Origin: Candidatus Gallipaludibacter merdavium
Lineage (GTDB): Bacteria; Bacteroidota; Bacteroidia; Bacteroidales; Paludibacteraceae
NCBI GenBank assembly: GCA_017694875.1
Contig: JADIMG010000106.1
Span: forward strand, 1-36,574
Direction of reading: 5' to 3'
Length of the DNA stretch: 36,574 nt
How positions within the stretch are numbered: position 1 is the first letter of the stretch; each line of letters opens with the position of its first letter. The notes below the pieces were generated by a model, which had not been told where the DNA came from, did no database searches, and worked only from the letters and a program-made list of their open reading frames with translations. The position numbers and the translations under genes are program-made. This document shows positions 16,943-26,026 of the stretch, one piece after another.

Positions 16943-19740
16943 AATACAATGTTGATGATTTTTCCCATTACCACGATAATTTTCTTAGGTGTAGCACCTT
17001 GAATGTACTTGGCGGATTGTTCATTGCTGAGTGCAGCCTGCTCAATATCGGCTTTTGACGCATCAGCAGGCAATTCCAATGTAAACCGAACTTTGCCATT
17101 GAACGATACCGGATATTTAACAGTGCTTTCTACCAAGTATTTTTCTTCGCACAATGGGAATGTAGCATCACAAATGGAAGTCTCATGCCCCATGCGATGC
17201 CATAATTCCTCGGTTATGTGAGGAGCAAAAGATGCCAGCAAAATGATTAATGGTTCCAAAATTTCGCGCTTTCTGCATTTTAGTTGTATAAGTTCGTTTA
17301 CGCAAATCATGAATGCGGAAATGGATGTATTGTATGAGAAATTCTCAATGTCAAATGTGATTTTCTTTATGGTTTTATGAAGCGTTTTCAATTCATCAGG
17401 TGTTGCTTTTTCTTCTGTAACCGCAAAATTGTCGCCTTCAAAATACAGACCCCAAAGTTTTTTGAGGAAACGGTGTACGCCGTCAATTCCGTTTGTGTCC
17501 CAAGGCTTGGATTGTTCCAGCGGACCGAGGAACATTTCATAGAGACGCAAGGTGTCTGCTCCATAACGTTCTACGATATCGTCAGGATTAACAACGTTGA
17601 ACATGGATTTACTCATTTTTTCTATCGCCCATCCGCAAATGTATTTTCCTCCTTCCAAAATGAATTCAGCATCTTTGAAATCGGGCATCCATTGGCGAAA
17701 ACGTTCCAAATCAAGCACATCATTTGAAACAATGTTTACGTCGACATGTATCGGTTGGGTTTCGTATTGGTCTTTCAGATTGTAGGATACAAATGTGTTG
17801 GTACCGACAATCCTATATACGAAATTGGAGCGTCCTTGAATCATTCCTTGGTTGATGAGTTTTTCAAATGGCTCATCCTTGGTTATGATACCTAAATCAA
17901 ACAGAAATTTGTTCCAGAAGCGGCTGTAAATCAGGTGACCTGTGGCATGTTCGGTTCCTCCAATGTATAAATCGACATTTTGCCAATATTCATTTGCAGC
18001 CTTGCTTACCAGTTCATGGTCATTTTTGGGGTCCATGTAACGAAGATAGTAGGCAGAAGAACCGGCAAAACCTGGCATAGTACATAATTCTAATGGAAAG
18101 ATGGTTTTGTTGTCAATGGCGTCTGTGTCTACTACGCATGCATGTTGTTCGTCCCAAGCCCATTTTTTTGCATTACCAAGGGGAGGCTCACCGGTTTCTG
18201 TTGGCAAGAACTTGTCTACAGCAGGCAGTACCAATGGTAATTTTTCAGTTGGAATAGTGTAGGGCATACCGTTTTTGTAATAAATAGGGAACGGTTCTCC
18301 CCAATATCTCTGGCGACTGAAAATGGCGTCACGAAGTCGGTAGTTTACTTTTACTCTTCCTAATTCCTTTTCTTCTACATATTTCTTGGCGGCTGCAATG
18401 GCTTCTTTGACTGTCATGCCATTGAGGAAACCGGAGTTTGTCATGATACCTTCTTTGGCGTCAAAGCTGCTTTCACTCACATCGCAGCCTTCAATAAGCG
18501 GAATAATCGGTAAGTTGAAATGTTTGGCAAATGCATAGTCGCGGCTGTCGTGGGCAGGTACTGCCATGATGGCGCCTGTACCATATCCAGCCAACACGTA
18601 ATCGGAAATCCAGATGGGAATCTCCTGCTGTGTCAGTGGGTTAATAGCGTATGAACCGCTGAATACGCCTGTTACTTTCTTTTCGGCAATTCTTTCGCGT
18701 TCAGTACGGTGTTTGACTTGTTCAAGATATGCGTCTACAGCTTCTTTTTGTTCAGCTGTCGTAACTCGTTCCACCCATTCGCTCTCAGGTGCCAACACCA
18801 TGAAAGTGACTCCAAAAACGGTATCTGCACGGGTGGTAAAGATGGTGAATTGCTCATCAGTTCCCGCAAGGCGGAATTGCATTTCAGCACCTTCGCTACG
18901 TCCAATCCAGTTTCGCTGTGTCTCTTTCAGTGATTCGGTCCATGCCAGTTTGTCCAAACCATCGAGCAGGCGTTGTGCATAAGCTGATACACGCAAGCAC
19001 CATTGGCTCATTTTCTTTTGTTCCACGGGATGTCCGCCTCTGACAGATAAACCTTCGCTTACTTCGTCATTGGCGAGGACAGTTCCCAAAGCCGGACACC
19101 AATTGACCACCGTATCCGCTTTGTAGGCTATACGGTAGTTCATCAGTATTTCCTGCTGCTCTGTTTCAGTTTTAGCATTCCATTCCTCTGCTGTGAAATG
19201 AATAGGTTCACTACAAGCAATGTCTAGGTTGTCAGTACCCTGTTCAGCAAAATGTTGTACGAGTTCGCTGATAGGACGGGCCTGTTGTGCCTTGTTGCAA
19301 TAGTAGCTGTTGAACATTTGAATAAATGCCCATTGTGTCCATTTGTAATAACTGGGGTCGCAAGTTTTGATTTCTCTGTCCCAGTCGTAGGAAAAACCAA
19401 TTTTGTTCAATTGTTCGCAATAGCGGGCAATGTTCTTTTCTGTTGTTATTGCTGGATGCTGTCCTGTTTGGATGGCATATTGCTCAGCCGGAAGTCCGTA
19501 TGCATCAAATCCCATTGGATGCAATACATTGAATCCTTTCAAGCGTTTGTAACGGCTGAAGATATCTGAAGCGATGTAACCTAGAGGGTGTCCCACATGT
19601 AATCCTGCTCCGGATGGGTAGGGAAACATGTCAAGTACGTAGTATTTGGATTTTTTACTTTGGTTGCTGACTTTATAGATGTGGTTTTTCCTCCAATCAG
19701 CTTGCCATTTTTGTTCTATTTCTTTGAAATTGTATTCCAT
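16939..19740 (-). CDS. leuS: Leucyl-tRNA synthetase
   Basis: Class I aminoacyl-tRNA synthetase charging tRNA-Leu in the cytoplasm; 933 residues. The HIGH-type motif is HVGH at 48-51 in [16 protein letters not shown], and KMSKS lies at 708-712. The CP1 editing domain shows [13 protein letters not shown] and [20 protein letters not shown] long leucine-specific insertion precedes KMSKS (region with [12 protein letters not shown]), as in other Bacteroidetes LeuRS. The anticodon-binding and C-terminal domains are complete. It leads an operon with two YitT genes and the flippase, and its own promoter lies 25 bases upstream of the ATG. Confidence 0.98.
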   Translation of the reverse strand: MEYNFKEIEQKWQADWRKNHIYKVSNQSKKSKYYVLDMFPYPSGAGLHVGHPLGYIASDIFSRYKRLKGFNVLHPMGFDAYGLPAEQYAIQTGQHPAITTEKNIARYCEQLNKIGFSYDWDREIKTCDPSYYKWTQWAFIQMFNSYYCNKAQQARPISELVQHFAEQGTDNLDIACSEPIHFTAEEWNAKTETEQQEILMNYRIAYKADTVVNWCPALGTVLANDEVSEGLSVRGGHPVEQKKMSQWCLRVSAYAQRLLDGLDKLAWTESLKETQRNWIGRSEGAEMQFRLAGTDEQFTIFTTRADTVFGVTFMVLAPESEWVERVTTAEQKEAVDAYLEQVKHRTERERIAEKKVTGVFSGSYAINPLTQQEIPIWISDYVLAGYGTGAIMAVPAHDSRDYAFAKHFNLPIIPLIEGCDVSESSFDAKEGIMTNSGFLNGMTVKEAIAAAKKYVEEKELGRVKVNYRLRDAIFSRQRYWGEPFPIYYKNGMPYTIPTEKLPLVLPAVDKFLPTETGEPPLGNAKKWAWDEQHACVVDTDAIDNKTIFPLELCTMPGFAGSSAYYLRYMDPKNDHELVSKAANEYWQNVDLYIGGTEHATGHLIYSRFWNKFLFDLGIITKDEPFEKLINQGMIQGRSNFVYRIVGTNTFVSYNLKDQYETQPIHVDVNIVSNDVLDLERFRQWMPDFKDAEFILEGGKYICGWAIEKMSKSMFNVVNPDDIVERYGADTLRLYEMFLGPLEQSKPWDTNGIDGVHRFLKKLWGLYFEGDNFAVTEEKATPDELKTLHKTIKKITFDIENFSYNTSISAFMICVNELIQLKCRKREILEPLIILLASFAPHITEELWHRMGHETSICDATFPLCEEKYLVESTVKYPVSFNGKVRFTLELPADASKADIEQAALSNEQSAKYIQGATPKKIIVVMGKIINIVL

Positions 19741-19765
19741 GTTGTTTTAAATCTTTTTCGACCTG

Positions 19766-19796
19766 CAAAGATAAGGCAAAGCTAGTTTAGAACAAA
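19766..19796 (-). promoter_or_regulatory. Promoter of the leuS operon
   Basis: On the minus strand, TTTG (complement of 19793-19796), a 19-nt spacer, then TATCTTTG (complement of 19766-19773). Good consensus match, immediately before leuS. Confidence 0.78.
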
Positions 19797-19875
19797 ATGT
19801 TATAAGGTTGATATAAGTATTTTTATGTGCTCGCTATTGTGTGTTCGGAGTGTGAAGTTTTGTTCTATATTGAGG

Positions 19876-20091
19876 CTATTGAACGAGTAGGATTTTCCGT
19901 GTTGGATGACTGTTAAAAATGAAGTCGGTTTCAATCCATCTCTTGGGGTTCTCGTTATTATTTATATGGTAAAAATCACATTTTACCGTATTATTAGCGG
20001 CTACCTCTTTTCTCGCTTTTCTGATTAGCGAAAATGTTTCAACGAAAGTTTTGGACTGCCCCTTGCTTTTTTCTACCCTTTGACTACCCAT
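19876..20091 (-). CDS. Short hypothetical open frame beside the tRNA genes, possible gene remnant
   Basis: 71-codon frame in the otherwise empty stretch between the tRNA terminator and leuS. The product is basic and polar, with a stretch rich in Lys/Arg (VETFSLIRKARKEVAANN), no signal, no membrane segment and no motif I recognise. There is no convincing ribosome site, and the tRNA terminator lies just upstream of the start. It may be a decayed piece of a larger gene left at a tRNA locus, or chance. I found no direct repeat of the tRNA-Leu 3' end nearby that would mark an attachment site. Confidence 0.25.
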   Translation of the reverse strand: MGSQRVEKSKGQSKTFVETFSLIRKARKEVAANNTVKCDFYHINNNENPKRWIETDFIFNSHPTRKILLVQ

Positions 20092-20096
20092 GGAAA

Positions 20097-20128
20097 TAAA
20101 AAAGCCTCAAAATCAATAGATTAAGAGG
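20097..20128 (-). terminator. Terminator of the tRNA-Gly/tRNA-Leu transcript
   Basis: GCCTC paired with GAGGC, plus four inner pairs after a 2-nt mismatch (stem 20103-20128), followed on the minus strand by a run of Ts. It sits 9 bases after the tRNA-Leu 3' end. Confidence 0.75.
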
Positions 20129-20136
20129 CAATATGA

Positions 20137-20221
20137 GTACCCGAAGCGGGACTTGAACCCGCACAGCCGTGAGGCCAAAGGATTTTAAGTCCTTCGTGTC
20201 TACCGATTCCACCATCCGGGC
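20137..20221 (-). tRNA. tRNA-Leu (anticodon UAA)
   Basis: 85-nt class II tRNA. The anticodon arm reads GGACTTAAAATCC (anticodon TAA), with a variable arm (GGCCTCACGGCTGT) and a T-arm GGGTTCAAGTCCC. The acceptor stem GCCCGGA pairs with TTCGGGT, with terminal G-U and one inner G-U. CCA is not encoded. Confidence 0.95.
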
Positions 20222-20229
20222 AGACCATG

Positions 20230-20302
<73 letters not shown>

Positions 20303-20324
20303 AAGTAGCTTTTGAAAGCGGGTG

Positions 20325-20354
20325 CAAATATACGAATATATTTTAAACTGGCAA
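20325..20354 (-). promoter_or_regulatory. Promoter of the tRNA-Gly/tRNA-Leu pair
   Basis: TTG (complement of 20352-20354), a 19-nt spacer, then TATATTTG (complement of 20325-20332), 22 bases before the tRNA-Gly 5' end. Good consensus fit. Confidence 0.78.
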
Positions 20355-20363
20355 GGATGATTA

Positions 20364-20400
20364 TAATAAAAATGGGGACGATTCATCCCCATTTTTATTA
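20364..20400 (-). terminator. Terminator after the winged-helix gene
   Basis: A perfect 15-bp stem (20364-20378 with 20386-20400, 7-nt loop) with a CCCC/GGGG core and A/T-rich arms, so it can act in either direction. It lies 17 bases after the stop of the small winged-helix gene. Confidence 0.85.
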
Positions 20401-20417
20401 TACGTTGAATAATAGTA

Positions 20418-20615
20418 TTATACCAATGAAACTATTATTTCACCTTCCACCTCGCTAAAAGCGATTTTGTTTTCGCGTGCTAACCAGCCATAAGCCATGT
20501 TTAGGTCAGCTTCTTTGAGTTTGGTTGCTTTTTTTACTGCTTTGGTTGAAAGCGGGCCATTCTGTAAAGCATTCCAAACGAGTCCGGCATTTGCGCCAAT
20601 TTTACTTGTCAACAT
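20418..20615 (-). CDS. Small winged helix-turn-helix protein, DUF2582 type
   Basis: 65-residue protein consistent with the winged-helix DUF2582 family found widely in Bacteroidetes. The sequence reads as one compact domain: an N-terminal helix (IGANAGLVWNALQNG), a turn and recognition-type helix (STKAVKKATKLKEADLNMAYGWLARENKI), then a beta wing (AFSEVEGEIIVSLV). DNA binding is inferred from the fold only; no target is known. A TACCTTTG -7 box lies 45 bases upstream of the start and a terminator follows, so it is monocistronic. Confidence 0.8.
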   Translation of the reverse strand: MLTSKIGANAGLVWNALQNGPLSTKAVKKATKLKEADLNMAYGWLARENKIAFSEVEGEIIVSLV

Positions 20616-20659
20616 AATCTTTCTCCTTAATGGTAATAAAACATATTAGTTTAATGCCG

Positions 20660-20667
20660 CAAAGGTA
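20660..20667 (-). promoter_or_regulatory. -7 element of the winged-helix gene promoter
   Basis: TACCTTTG on the minus strand, a perfect TAnnTTTG match. No TTG -33 element is found at 19-21 nt. Confidence 0.55.
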
Positions 20668-20718
20668 CGAAAAAAATACTATATAGCATAATTTTGTGTT
20701 GACTTCAAAGTTAAATTG

Positions 20719-22551
20719 TTATTTTACAACAAAACCATGCGTACTGGGTTCGTACATGGCATCGATAGCTTTAGCATAACGCTGTTGAATAATGGCTCTT
20801 CTGAGTTTGAGGGTGTTGGTCAGTTCGCCGGTTTCGATAGCAAATCCTTTTTTGATAAGGGTGAATTTCTTGATTTGTTCGAAATGTGCCATATTGGCTT
20901 GCAGCTTCTTTATACGCTTTTCAATGTATTCGTAAATCTTCGGATTGTCCAGTAGCTCTTCGTCCGTTTGATAGGTAATGCTGTTCTTTTGTGCATATTC
21001 CTTGAGAGCCGGAATATTGGGAACAATGATGGCGGTTACATAATTCCTCTGGTCACCAATAACAGCTACTTGTTCAATGTACTTGTCGGTGGTAAGTAGG
21101 GTTTCAATCTGTTGTGGTGCAATGTATTTGCCATTGGATGTCTTGAACAGGTCCTTTATTCTTTCTGTCAGGTATAGTGTATTGCCTTTTATATAGCCGG
21201 CATCGCCGGTTCTGAAGAATCCATCCTCGGTAAACGCCACTGCGTTAACGTCTGGGCGGTTGTAGTAGCCCTTGCAAACTGTTTCGCCTTTTAAAAGAAT
21301 TTCGTTGTCTTCGCCTATTTTGACTTCCAAGCCTGGCATGATGGTGCCCAATGACCCAATTTCGTAATGTGTATAGTCAAAACAGCACACGGTGGCATAT
21401 GATTCCGTGAGCCCGTATCCGTAGCAAATGGGTATTCCTATGCTTCTGAAAAACAGCGTAATGTGGTCGGACAAGGCAGCGCCAGCGGTAGGGAATATAT
21501 TCCCGTTTTCAATTCCTAATGTTAGTTTTACTTTTGAGAAGATAAACTTGTCGGCAATGTGATATTTTGTGCGCAACCACCAATGAGGTTTTTTCCCATT
21601 TCTGAGATAATCAACATTGTATTTCTTACCGATGGCGATGGCCCATGTTACCACGCCTAGCATAAAGGCGGAATAATGTGAGAGATTGTCTTTAATCCCA
21701 ATGTAAACCTTTTCCCAAAAGCGTGGTACTGCACACATGCAAGTGGGTCTGATTTCCTTAATTGTGGCTTGAATGTCGGTAGGGCGCAGATTGATAGCAA
21801 TTTCAATGCCCAGGTATAGGCACAGATAGCACCACAATCTCTCAAAGACATGCGTCAATGGCAGGAATGCAATGGATAGGTCCTTGTCGGACAGGCTGGT
21901 CAGCCTTTGTTGATGATTGACCATGGCATGGTGGAAGCCAGAATGCATGAGCATGACACCTTTAGGAGTTCCTGTCGTTCCTGAAGTGTATAAGATAGCT
22001 CCGAGGTCGTTGTCATTGGCTTCGGAACGTCTTTTTTCCACTAATTCATGTTTGGGCTTGCTGGCTCCGAGTGCCAGAAGGTCGGAGTAGTAGATGGATA
22101 TGTCTTTGTCGGATTCCGAGAACTGTATGTGTTGGTCAAAGGCGATGATATGTTTGAGTGTTGGTGCTTTTTTTCTGGCTTCGCAAGCGACATCATATTG
22201 TTGTTGTTCGCCAACAAATAGGAATTCCAATTGCGAATCGTTGAGTATATAACTCACTTGATCAACGGATGAAGTGGCATAGATAGGTATAACTACAGCT
22301 CTGTTTGAATAGAGTGCAAAATCAACAACAAGGTTTTCGGCCATGTTCTGAGAGAATTGTCCGGCTTTATCGGACTCTTTAAGTCCCATCTGTGCCAATG
22401 CATGCGCAACAATATCGATTTCTTCTGCAAAGGCATCCCATGATTTTTTTTGCCATATATTGCTGTCAATGTTTCGATAGCGTATAGCACTTTTTGCTCC
22501 ATACTTGTTGGCTTGTGTGAACATGTAGCGTGCGAAATGGAAATCAGCCAT
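20719..22551 (-). CDS. Long-chain fatty acid--CoA ligase (AMP-forming)
   Basis: 610-residue ANL-superfamily acyl-activating enzyme of the FadD15/ACSBG-like type, expected to make acyl-CoA from fatty acid, ATP and CoA at the inner face of the membrane. The AMP-binding P-loop is AILYTSGTTGTPKGVM (185-200). GYGLTESYATVC follows, then FFRTGDAGYI, and the hinge and C-terminal lysine region ERIKDLFKTSNGKYIAPQQIE. It is last in the acpP-fabF-rnc transcript, 11 bases after rnc, so fatty acid synthesis and activation genes are expressed together. Substrate chain length cannot be read from sequence. Confidence 0.93.
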   Translation of the reverse strand: MADFHFARYMFTQANKYGAKSAIRYRNIDSNIWQKKSWDAFAEEIDIVAHALAQMGLKESDKAGQFSQNMAENLVVDFALYSNRAVVIPIYATSSVDQVSYILNDSQLEFLFVGEQQQYDVACEARKKAPTLKHIIAFDQHIQFSESDKDISIYYSDLLALGASKPKHELVEKRRSEANDNDLGAILYTSGTTGTPKGVMLMHSGFHHAMVNHQQRLTSLSDKDLSIAFLPLTHVFERLWCYLCLYLGIEIAINLRPTDIQATIKEIRPTCMCAVPRFWEKVYIGIKDNLSHYSAFMLGVVTWAIAIGKKYNVDYLRNGKKPHWWLRTKYHIADKFIFSKVKLTLGIENGNIFPTAGAALSDHITLFFRSIGIPICYGYGLTESYATVCCFDYTHYEIGSLGTIMPGLEVKIGEDNEILLKGETVCKGYYNRPDVNAVAFTEDGFFRTGDAGYIKGNTLYLTERIKDLFKTSNGKYIAPQQIETLLTTDKYIEQVAVIGDQRNYVTAIIVPNIPALKEYAQKNSITYQTDEELLDNPKIYEYIEKRIKKLQANMAHFEQIKKFTLIKKGFAIETGELTNTLKLRRAIIQQRYAKAIDAMYEPSTHGFVVK

Positions 22552-22562
22552 AATCTTATCTC

Positions 22563-23279
22563 CTATGTTATTTGTTTTGAGTGTTTGTTCAGAAATCTGA
22601 GCGCTTTTCCCGCTGCTGTTTGTTCGGCTTCTTTTTTTGTGGAGCCGGCTGCTTGTGTAATTTCTTTACCGTTAATTCGGATGGCAACTACAAAGTTGTG
22701 TCTGTTGTCTGGTGTAATGTCATCTTTTAATGTGACAAACTCATATGTGCATTTGTGTGAATTGCACCATTGGTCCAAATGTTGTTTGTCGTTTTTGCTG
22801 CTGTTTGTGTTTGCAGTTTTTTTATATATAATCTGTTTCTGGACAAATTTCTCGCACACATTCAATCCTTTGTCCAGGTAGATAGCACCAATCAAGGCTT
22901 CCAGTGCATTGCCTGGAATATCGTTTCCGTTTAAATTGGTGTTTGATTTTATATATTTGTCCAATCCGATTGCATGTGCAATGGCATTGAGGTTTTTCCT
23001 GTTTTCAATACACGTTCTCAGTTGTGTCAGCTCCCCTTCCTCAGCATGTTCATGTGTCCTGTATAAATAGTCGCTTACTATCGTATGCAGAATCGCATCT
23101 CCCAGAAATTCCAGTCTTTCGTTGTTGTCATTCGTTTGGGGATACATGGAACGATGTTTTAACGCTTTTTCGTACAAAGATACATCATTTGGTTTAAATC
23201 CCAAGAATTTGTACCAAAAAAATGAAGGCTCTTTTCGATTACTCGATAAGAGCCTTTTAAATATGCTAGAGGTATTCAC
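22563..23279 (-). CDS. rnc: Ribonuclease III
   Basis: Double-strand-specific endoribonuclease for rRNA and mRNA processing; 238 residues. The catalytic signature is NERLEFLGDAIL, with the Mg-binding Glu57 and Asp61, and the second acidic site is Glu128 in ALEALIGAIYLDKG. The C-terminal dsRNA-binding domain spans about 165-238 and ends with GSTKKEAEQTAAGKALRFL. It follows fabF by 2 bases. The acpP-fabF-rnc order is shared with many bacteria, where it couples lipid and RNA processing genes. Confidence 0.97.
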   Translation of the reverse strand: MNTSSIFKRLLSSNRKEPSFFWYKFLGFKPNDVSLYEKALKHRSMYPQTNDNNERLEFLGDAILHTIVSDYLYRTHEHAEEGELTQLRTCIENRKNLNAIAHAIGLDKYIKSNTNLNGNDIPGNALEALIGAIYLDKGLNVCEKFVQKQIIYKKTANTNSSKNDKQHLDQWCNSHKCTYEFVTLKDDITPDNRHNFVVAIRINGKEITQAAGSTKKEAEQTAAGKALRFLNKHSKQIT

Positions 23280-23281
23280 CT

Positions 23282-24541
23282 TTATTCTGTGTATTTTTTG
23301 AATACTATGCTTGCGTTGTGTCCTCCAAATCCGAATGTATTGGACAAAGCGGCACGTACGGTGCGTTTTTGTGCTTTCCCGAATGTGAAGTTCAATTTGT
23401 AATCAATTTCCGGGTCTTCATCTCCTTCTGTGAAGTTGATGGTAGGGGGTACAATGTCGTTCTTGACAGAAAGAACGCATGCAACCGCCTCTGCTGCACC
23501 GGTTGCTCCAAGCATGTGTCCCGTCATTGATTTTGTGGAACTGATGTTAAGCTTGTATGCATGTTCACCGAAGAGACGCTGGATTGCTTTGCATTCGGCA
23601 ATGTCGCCGAGTGGAGTGGAAGTACCGTGTACATTGATATAATCGATGTCTTCCGGTGTTAGTCCGCCATCTTCTACTGCCAGCTTCATTACATTGAATG
23701 CACCAATACCTTCTGGATGTGGAGCTGTCATGTGATGTGCGTCAGCAGTCATTCCTGCTCCTACCATTTCTGCATAAATTTTTGCGCCACGGGCTTTTGC
23801 ATGTTCGTATTCTTCAAGGATAAGACAAGCTGCACCTTCTGCGATTACGAATCCGTCCCGGCTTTTGCTGAATGGTCTTGAGGCTGTTTTCGGGTCGTCG
23901 TTTCTGGTTGACAATGCGTGCATTGAGGTGAAACCGCCGACTCCAGATGCCGTAATGGATGCTTCCGAACCTCCAGTAACAATTACGTTGGCTTTGCCCA
24001 TACGGATGTAGTTGAAAGCGTCTGCTATGGCATGTGTTGATGATGCGCATGCTGACACAGTGCTGTAGTTAATGCCACGCAAACCGAAAATCATTGATAT
24101 GTGTCCCGGTGCCAGGTCGATAATCATTTTGGGAATGAAGAACGGATTAAATCTTGGGGTACCGTCTCCAGTGGCATAGCTGGTCATTTCTTCCTCAAAG
24201 GTTTTCAGACCACCGATTCCTGTTCCCCAAATAACGCCCATTCTGTCTAGGTCTTCCTTCTCCAGGTCAAATGCTGCATCTGCCATAGCTTCTTTGGCAA
24301 CAGCTACAGCAAATTGACTGAATCTGTCATATTTACGGGCTTCTTTTCTATCTAATATACTGTTGACATCGAAGTTTTTTACTTCGCATGCAATTTGGCT
24401 CTTAAATTTAGAGGCATCAAATTGTGTGATAGGACCTCCACCACTAATACCCGAAAGCAATCCGTTCCAATACTCTGGAACGGAATTGCCTATGGGTGTA
24501 AGTGCTCCAAGACCCGTCACTACTACTCTTTTTAATTCCAT
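23282..24541 (-). CDS. fabF: Beta-ketoacyl-[acyl-carrier-protein] synthase II
   Basis: Condensing enzyme that extends acyl-ACP with malonyl-ACP. The Cys-His-His triad is complete: Cys165 in VSACASSTHA, His305 in NVHGTSTPLGD, and His342 in KSMTGHMLGATGA. The product is 419 residues, the standard length, starting with the usual MELKRVVVTGLGALTPIG. It sits 26 bases after acpP, its substrate carrier, and 2 bases before rnc. Confidence 0.98.
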   Translation of the reverse strand: MELKRVVVTGLGALTPIGNSVPEYWNGLLSGISGGGPITQFDASKFKSQIACEVKNFDVNSILDRKEARKYDRFSQFAVAVAKEAMADAAFDLEKEDLDRMGVIWGTGIGGLKTFEEEMTSYATGDGTPRFNPFFIPKMIIDLAPGHISMIFGLRGINYSTVSACASSTHAIADAFNYIRMGKANVIVTGGSEASITASGVGGFTSMHALSTRNDDPKTASRPFSKSRDGFVIAEGAACLILEEYEHAKARGAKIYAEMVGAGMTADAHHMTAPHPEGIGAFNVMKLAVEDGGLTPEDIDYINVHGTSTPLGDIAECKAIQRLFGEHAYKLNISSTKSMTGHMLGATGAAEAVACVLSVKNDIVPPTINFTEGDEDPEIDYKLNFTFGKAQKRTVRAALSNTFGFGGHNASIVFKKYTE

Positions 24542-24567
24542 GAGTTAGTGATTACCGTTAGAAACAA

Positions 24568-24804
24568 TTAAGCTTTGTGTGCTTCAATGTAGCTGATAGC
24601 GTCACCTACAGTTGTAATTTTTTCAGCGTCTTCGTCAGGAATAGACAATCCGAATTCTTTTTCGAATTCCATGATTAATTCTACTGTGTCCAATGAATCA
24701 GCTCCCAAGTCGTTAGCAAAGCTAGCTTGAGGAGTTACTTCGCTTTCTTCAACACCTAATTTTTCTACGATAATTGATGTTACTTTTGATGCAATTTCTG
24801 ACAT
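24568..24804 (-). CDS. acpP: Acyl carrier protein
   Basis: 78-residue acidic four-helix carrier. The phosphopantetheine attachment site is Ser37 in [13 protein letters not shown], followed by the acidic helix II recognised by FabF and other partners. It heads the acpP-fabF-rnc-acyl-CoA ligase operon. A TTACTTTG box, one mismatch from consensus, lies about 50 bases upstream on the minus strand (24855-24862) and may be its -7 element. Confidence 0.98.
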   Translation of the reverse strand: MSEIASKVTSIIVEKLGVEESEVTPQASFANDLGADSLDTVELIMEFEKEFGLSIPDEDAEKITTVGDAISYIEAHKA

Positions 24805-24955
24805 AATTTTCTTGCTTTAGAGTAAATAAAAAATTTGTTCTTATTTTTGCGGTGCAAAGTAAAGCATTTTTTTTCACTTAGCCATGCGTTTGCTTAAAAA
24901 TTACGTCAAAACTGCACATATTAGTGTTTAATGTGCATAATATAGACTGCGTCTT

Positions 24956-25525
24956 ATGAAAAGAAAGTTGGTTATATTTGCTTCTGGTTCAGGGAGTAAT
25001 GCGGAAAAAATCATTGAGTACCTCTCTAATCATCCTACCTTGGAGATTTCATGTGTTCTCTCTAACAAATCTGATGCTTATGTATTGGAAAGGGTGAGGG
25101 AATTGGGTGTAGAGTCGTATTATTTTCCAAAATCGGACTTTGATTTGGGAATCCCCATTGTGGATTTTCTGCAAAATCGTGGAATTGAGGGAATAATTTT
25201 GGCTGGATTTCTATTGAAGGTGTCACAGCCTATATTGCAGGCATTCCCTCAAAAGATTATTAATATACATCCAGCTCTCTTGCCAAAATACGGAGGTAAG
25301 GGAATGTATGGTCATTTTGTACATGAAGCGGTCAAGGCAGCCGGAGAACGTGAGAGTGGAATAACTATACATTATGTAAATGAACATTACGATGAGGGGA
25401 ATATAATTTTTCAGGCCAAATGTTCTTTGGATGCAGATGATGGTCCTGAAGAGATTGCGCGCAAGGTTCAGAAACTGGAACATACCTATTTCCCTCGAGT
25501 GGTGGAAAAGGTATTCGGAAAATAA
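24956..25525 (+). CDS. purN: Phosphoribosylglycinamide formyltransferase
   Basis: Folate-dependent GAR transformylase, third step of purine synthesis, cytoplasmic. Substrate-binding FASGSGSNAEKII lies at 8-20. The catalytic residues are Asn103 and His105 in IINIHPALLPKYGG, and Asp146 in EHYDEGNII. It has 189 residues, within the family range. It is divergent from acpP across 151 bases and is followed by its own hairpin terminator. Confidence 0.96.
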   Translation: MKRKLVIFASGSGSNAEKIIEYLSNHPTLEISCVLSNKSDAYVLERVRELGVESYYFPKSDFDLGIPIVDFLQNRGIEGIILAGFLLKVSQPILQAFPQKIINIHPALLPKYGGKGMYGHFVHEAVKAAGERESGITIHYVNEHYDEGNIIFQAKCSLDADDGPEEIARKVQKLEHTYFPRVVEKVFGK

Positions 25526-25542
25526 AATGAGAAAAGATTGTG

Positions 25543-25575
25543 CAGCAAAGCGTCTGTTTTGCTGTGTTCTTTTTT
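25543..25575 (+). terminator. Terminator after purN
   Basis: An 8-bp stem (CAGCAAAG with TTTTGCTG, 25543-25550 and 25557-25564), a 2-nt gap, then a T-rich tract to 25575. It lies between the convergent purN and ybeY genes. Confidence 0.7.
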
Positions 25576-25579
25576 CTGT

Positions 25580-26008
25580 TTATGACAAATTACTAGGGAA
25601 AATTTTAGCCAGGGCCAGATTTTCTTTGATTGTCATCTGTGAACGCGTTTCCGGGGTCTTGTCATTTTGTCCGCATAGATGAAGTAGTCCATGTACGAGA
25701 ATCCGGTGCAACTCTTCATCGAAACTGCATCTGGCTTGTGCTGCATTTGTCCTTACCGTATCCAGACTGATAAAAATGTCGCCGTTGAGCGTATTGCCAG
25801 TGGTGTAGTCGAACGTGATTACATCGGTGTAATAGTCGTGATGAAGAAATTTTTTGTTGACTTCCAATATTTTCTGGTCGCCACAAAAGATATAATTAAT
25901 GTTGCCCGTCTTTTTTCCATAATCGGCAGCTACTGATTTGAGCCATGTACGGACTTCGTTTGGCCTGATCTCGGGCATTGGAATAGTGTCGTTATAAAAC
26001 TGAATCAT
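25580..26008 (-). CDS. ybeY: Endoribonuclease YbeY, rRNA maturation factor
   Basis: 142-residue metal-dependent RNase acting in 16S rRNA 3' maturation and ribosome quality control. The zinc motif reads HGLLHLCGQNDKTP, giving His106, His110 and Asp116. The usual third histidine of HGxLHLxGYDH is replaced by Asp, and Tyr is lost. The N-terminal EVNKKFLHHDYYTDVITFDY and NGDIFIS strands are family-like. It follows the SpmA-SpmB fusion gene by 18 bases and is second in that transcript. Confidence 0.94.
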   Translation of the reverse strand: MIQFYNDTIPMPEIRPNEVRTWLKSVAADYGKKTGNINYIFCGDQKILEVNKKFLHHDYYTDVITFDYTTGNTLNGDIFISLDTVRTNAAQARCSFDEELHRILVHGLLHLCGQNDKTPETRSQMTIKENLALAKIFPSNLS

Positions 26009-26026
26009 ATTTCTTGGATTTTGGTT

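Noticed and set aside
19741-20221. tRNA-Leu as an integration site with an attachment repeat
   Set aside because: No second copy of the tRNA 3' end and no integrase gene were found in the window.
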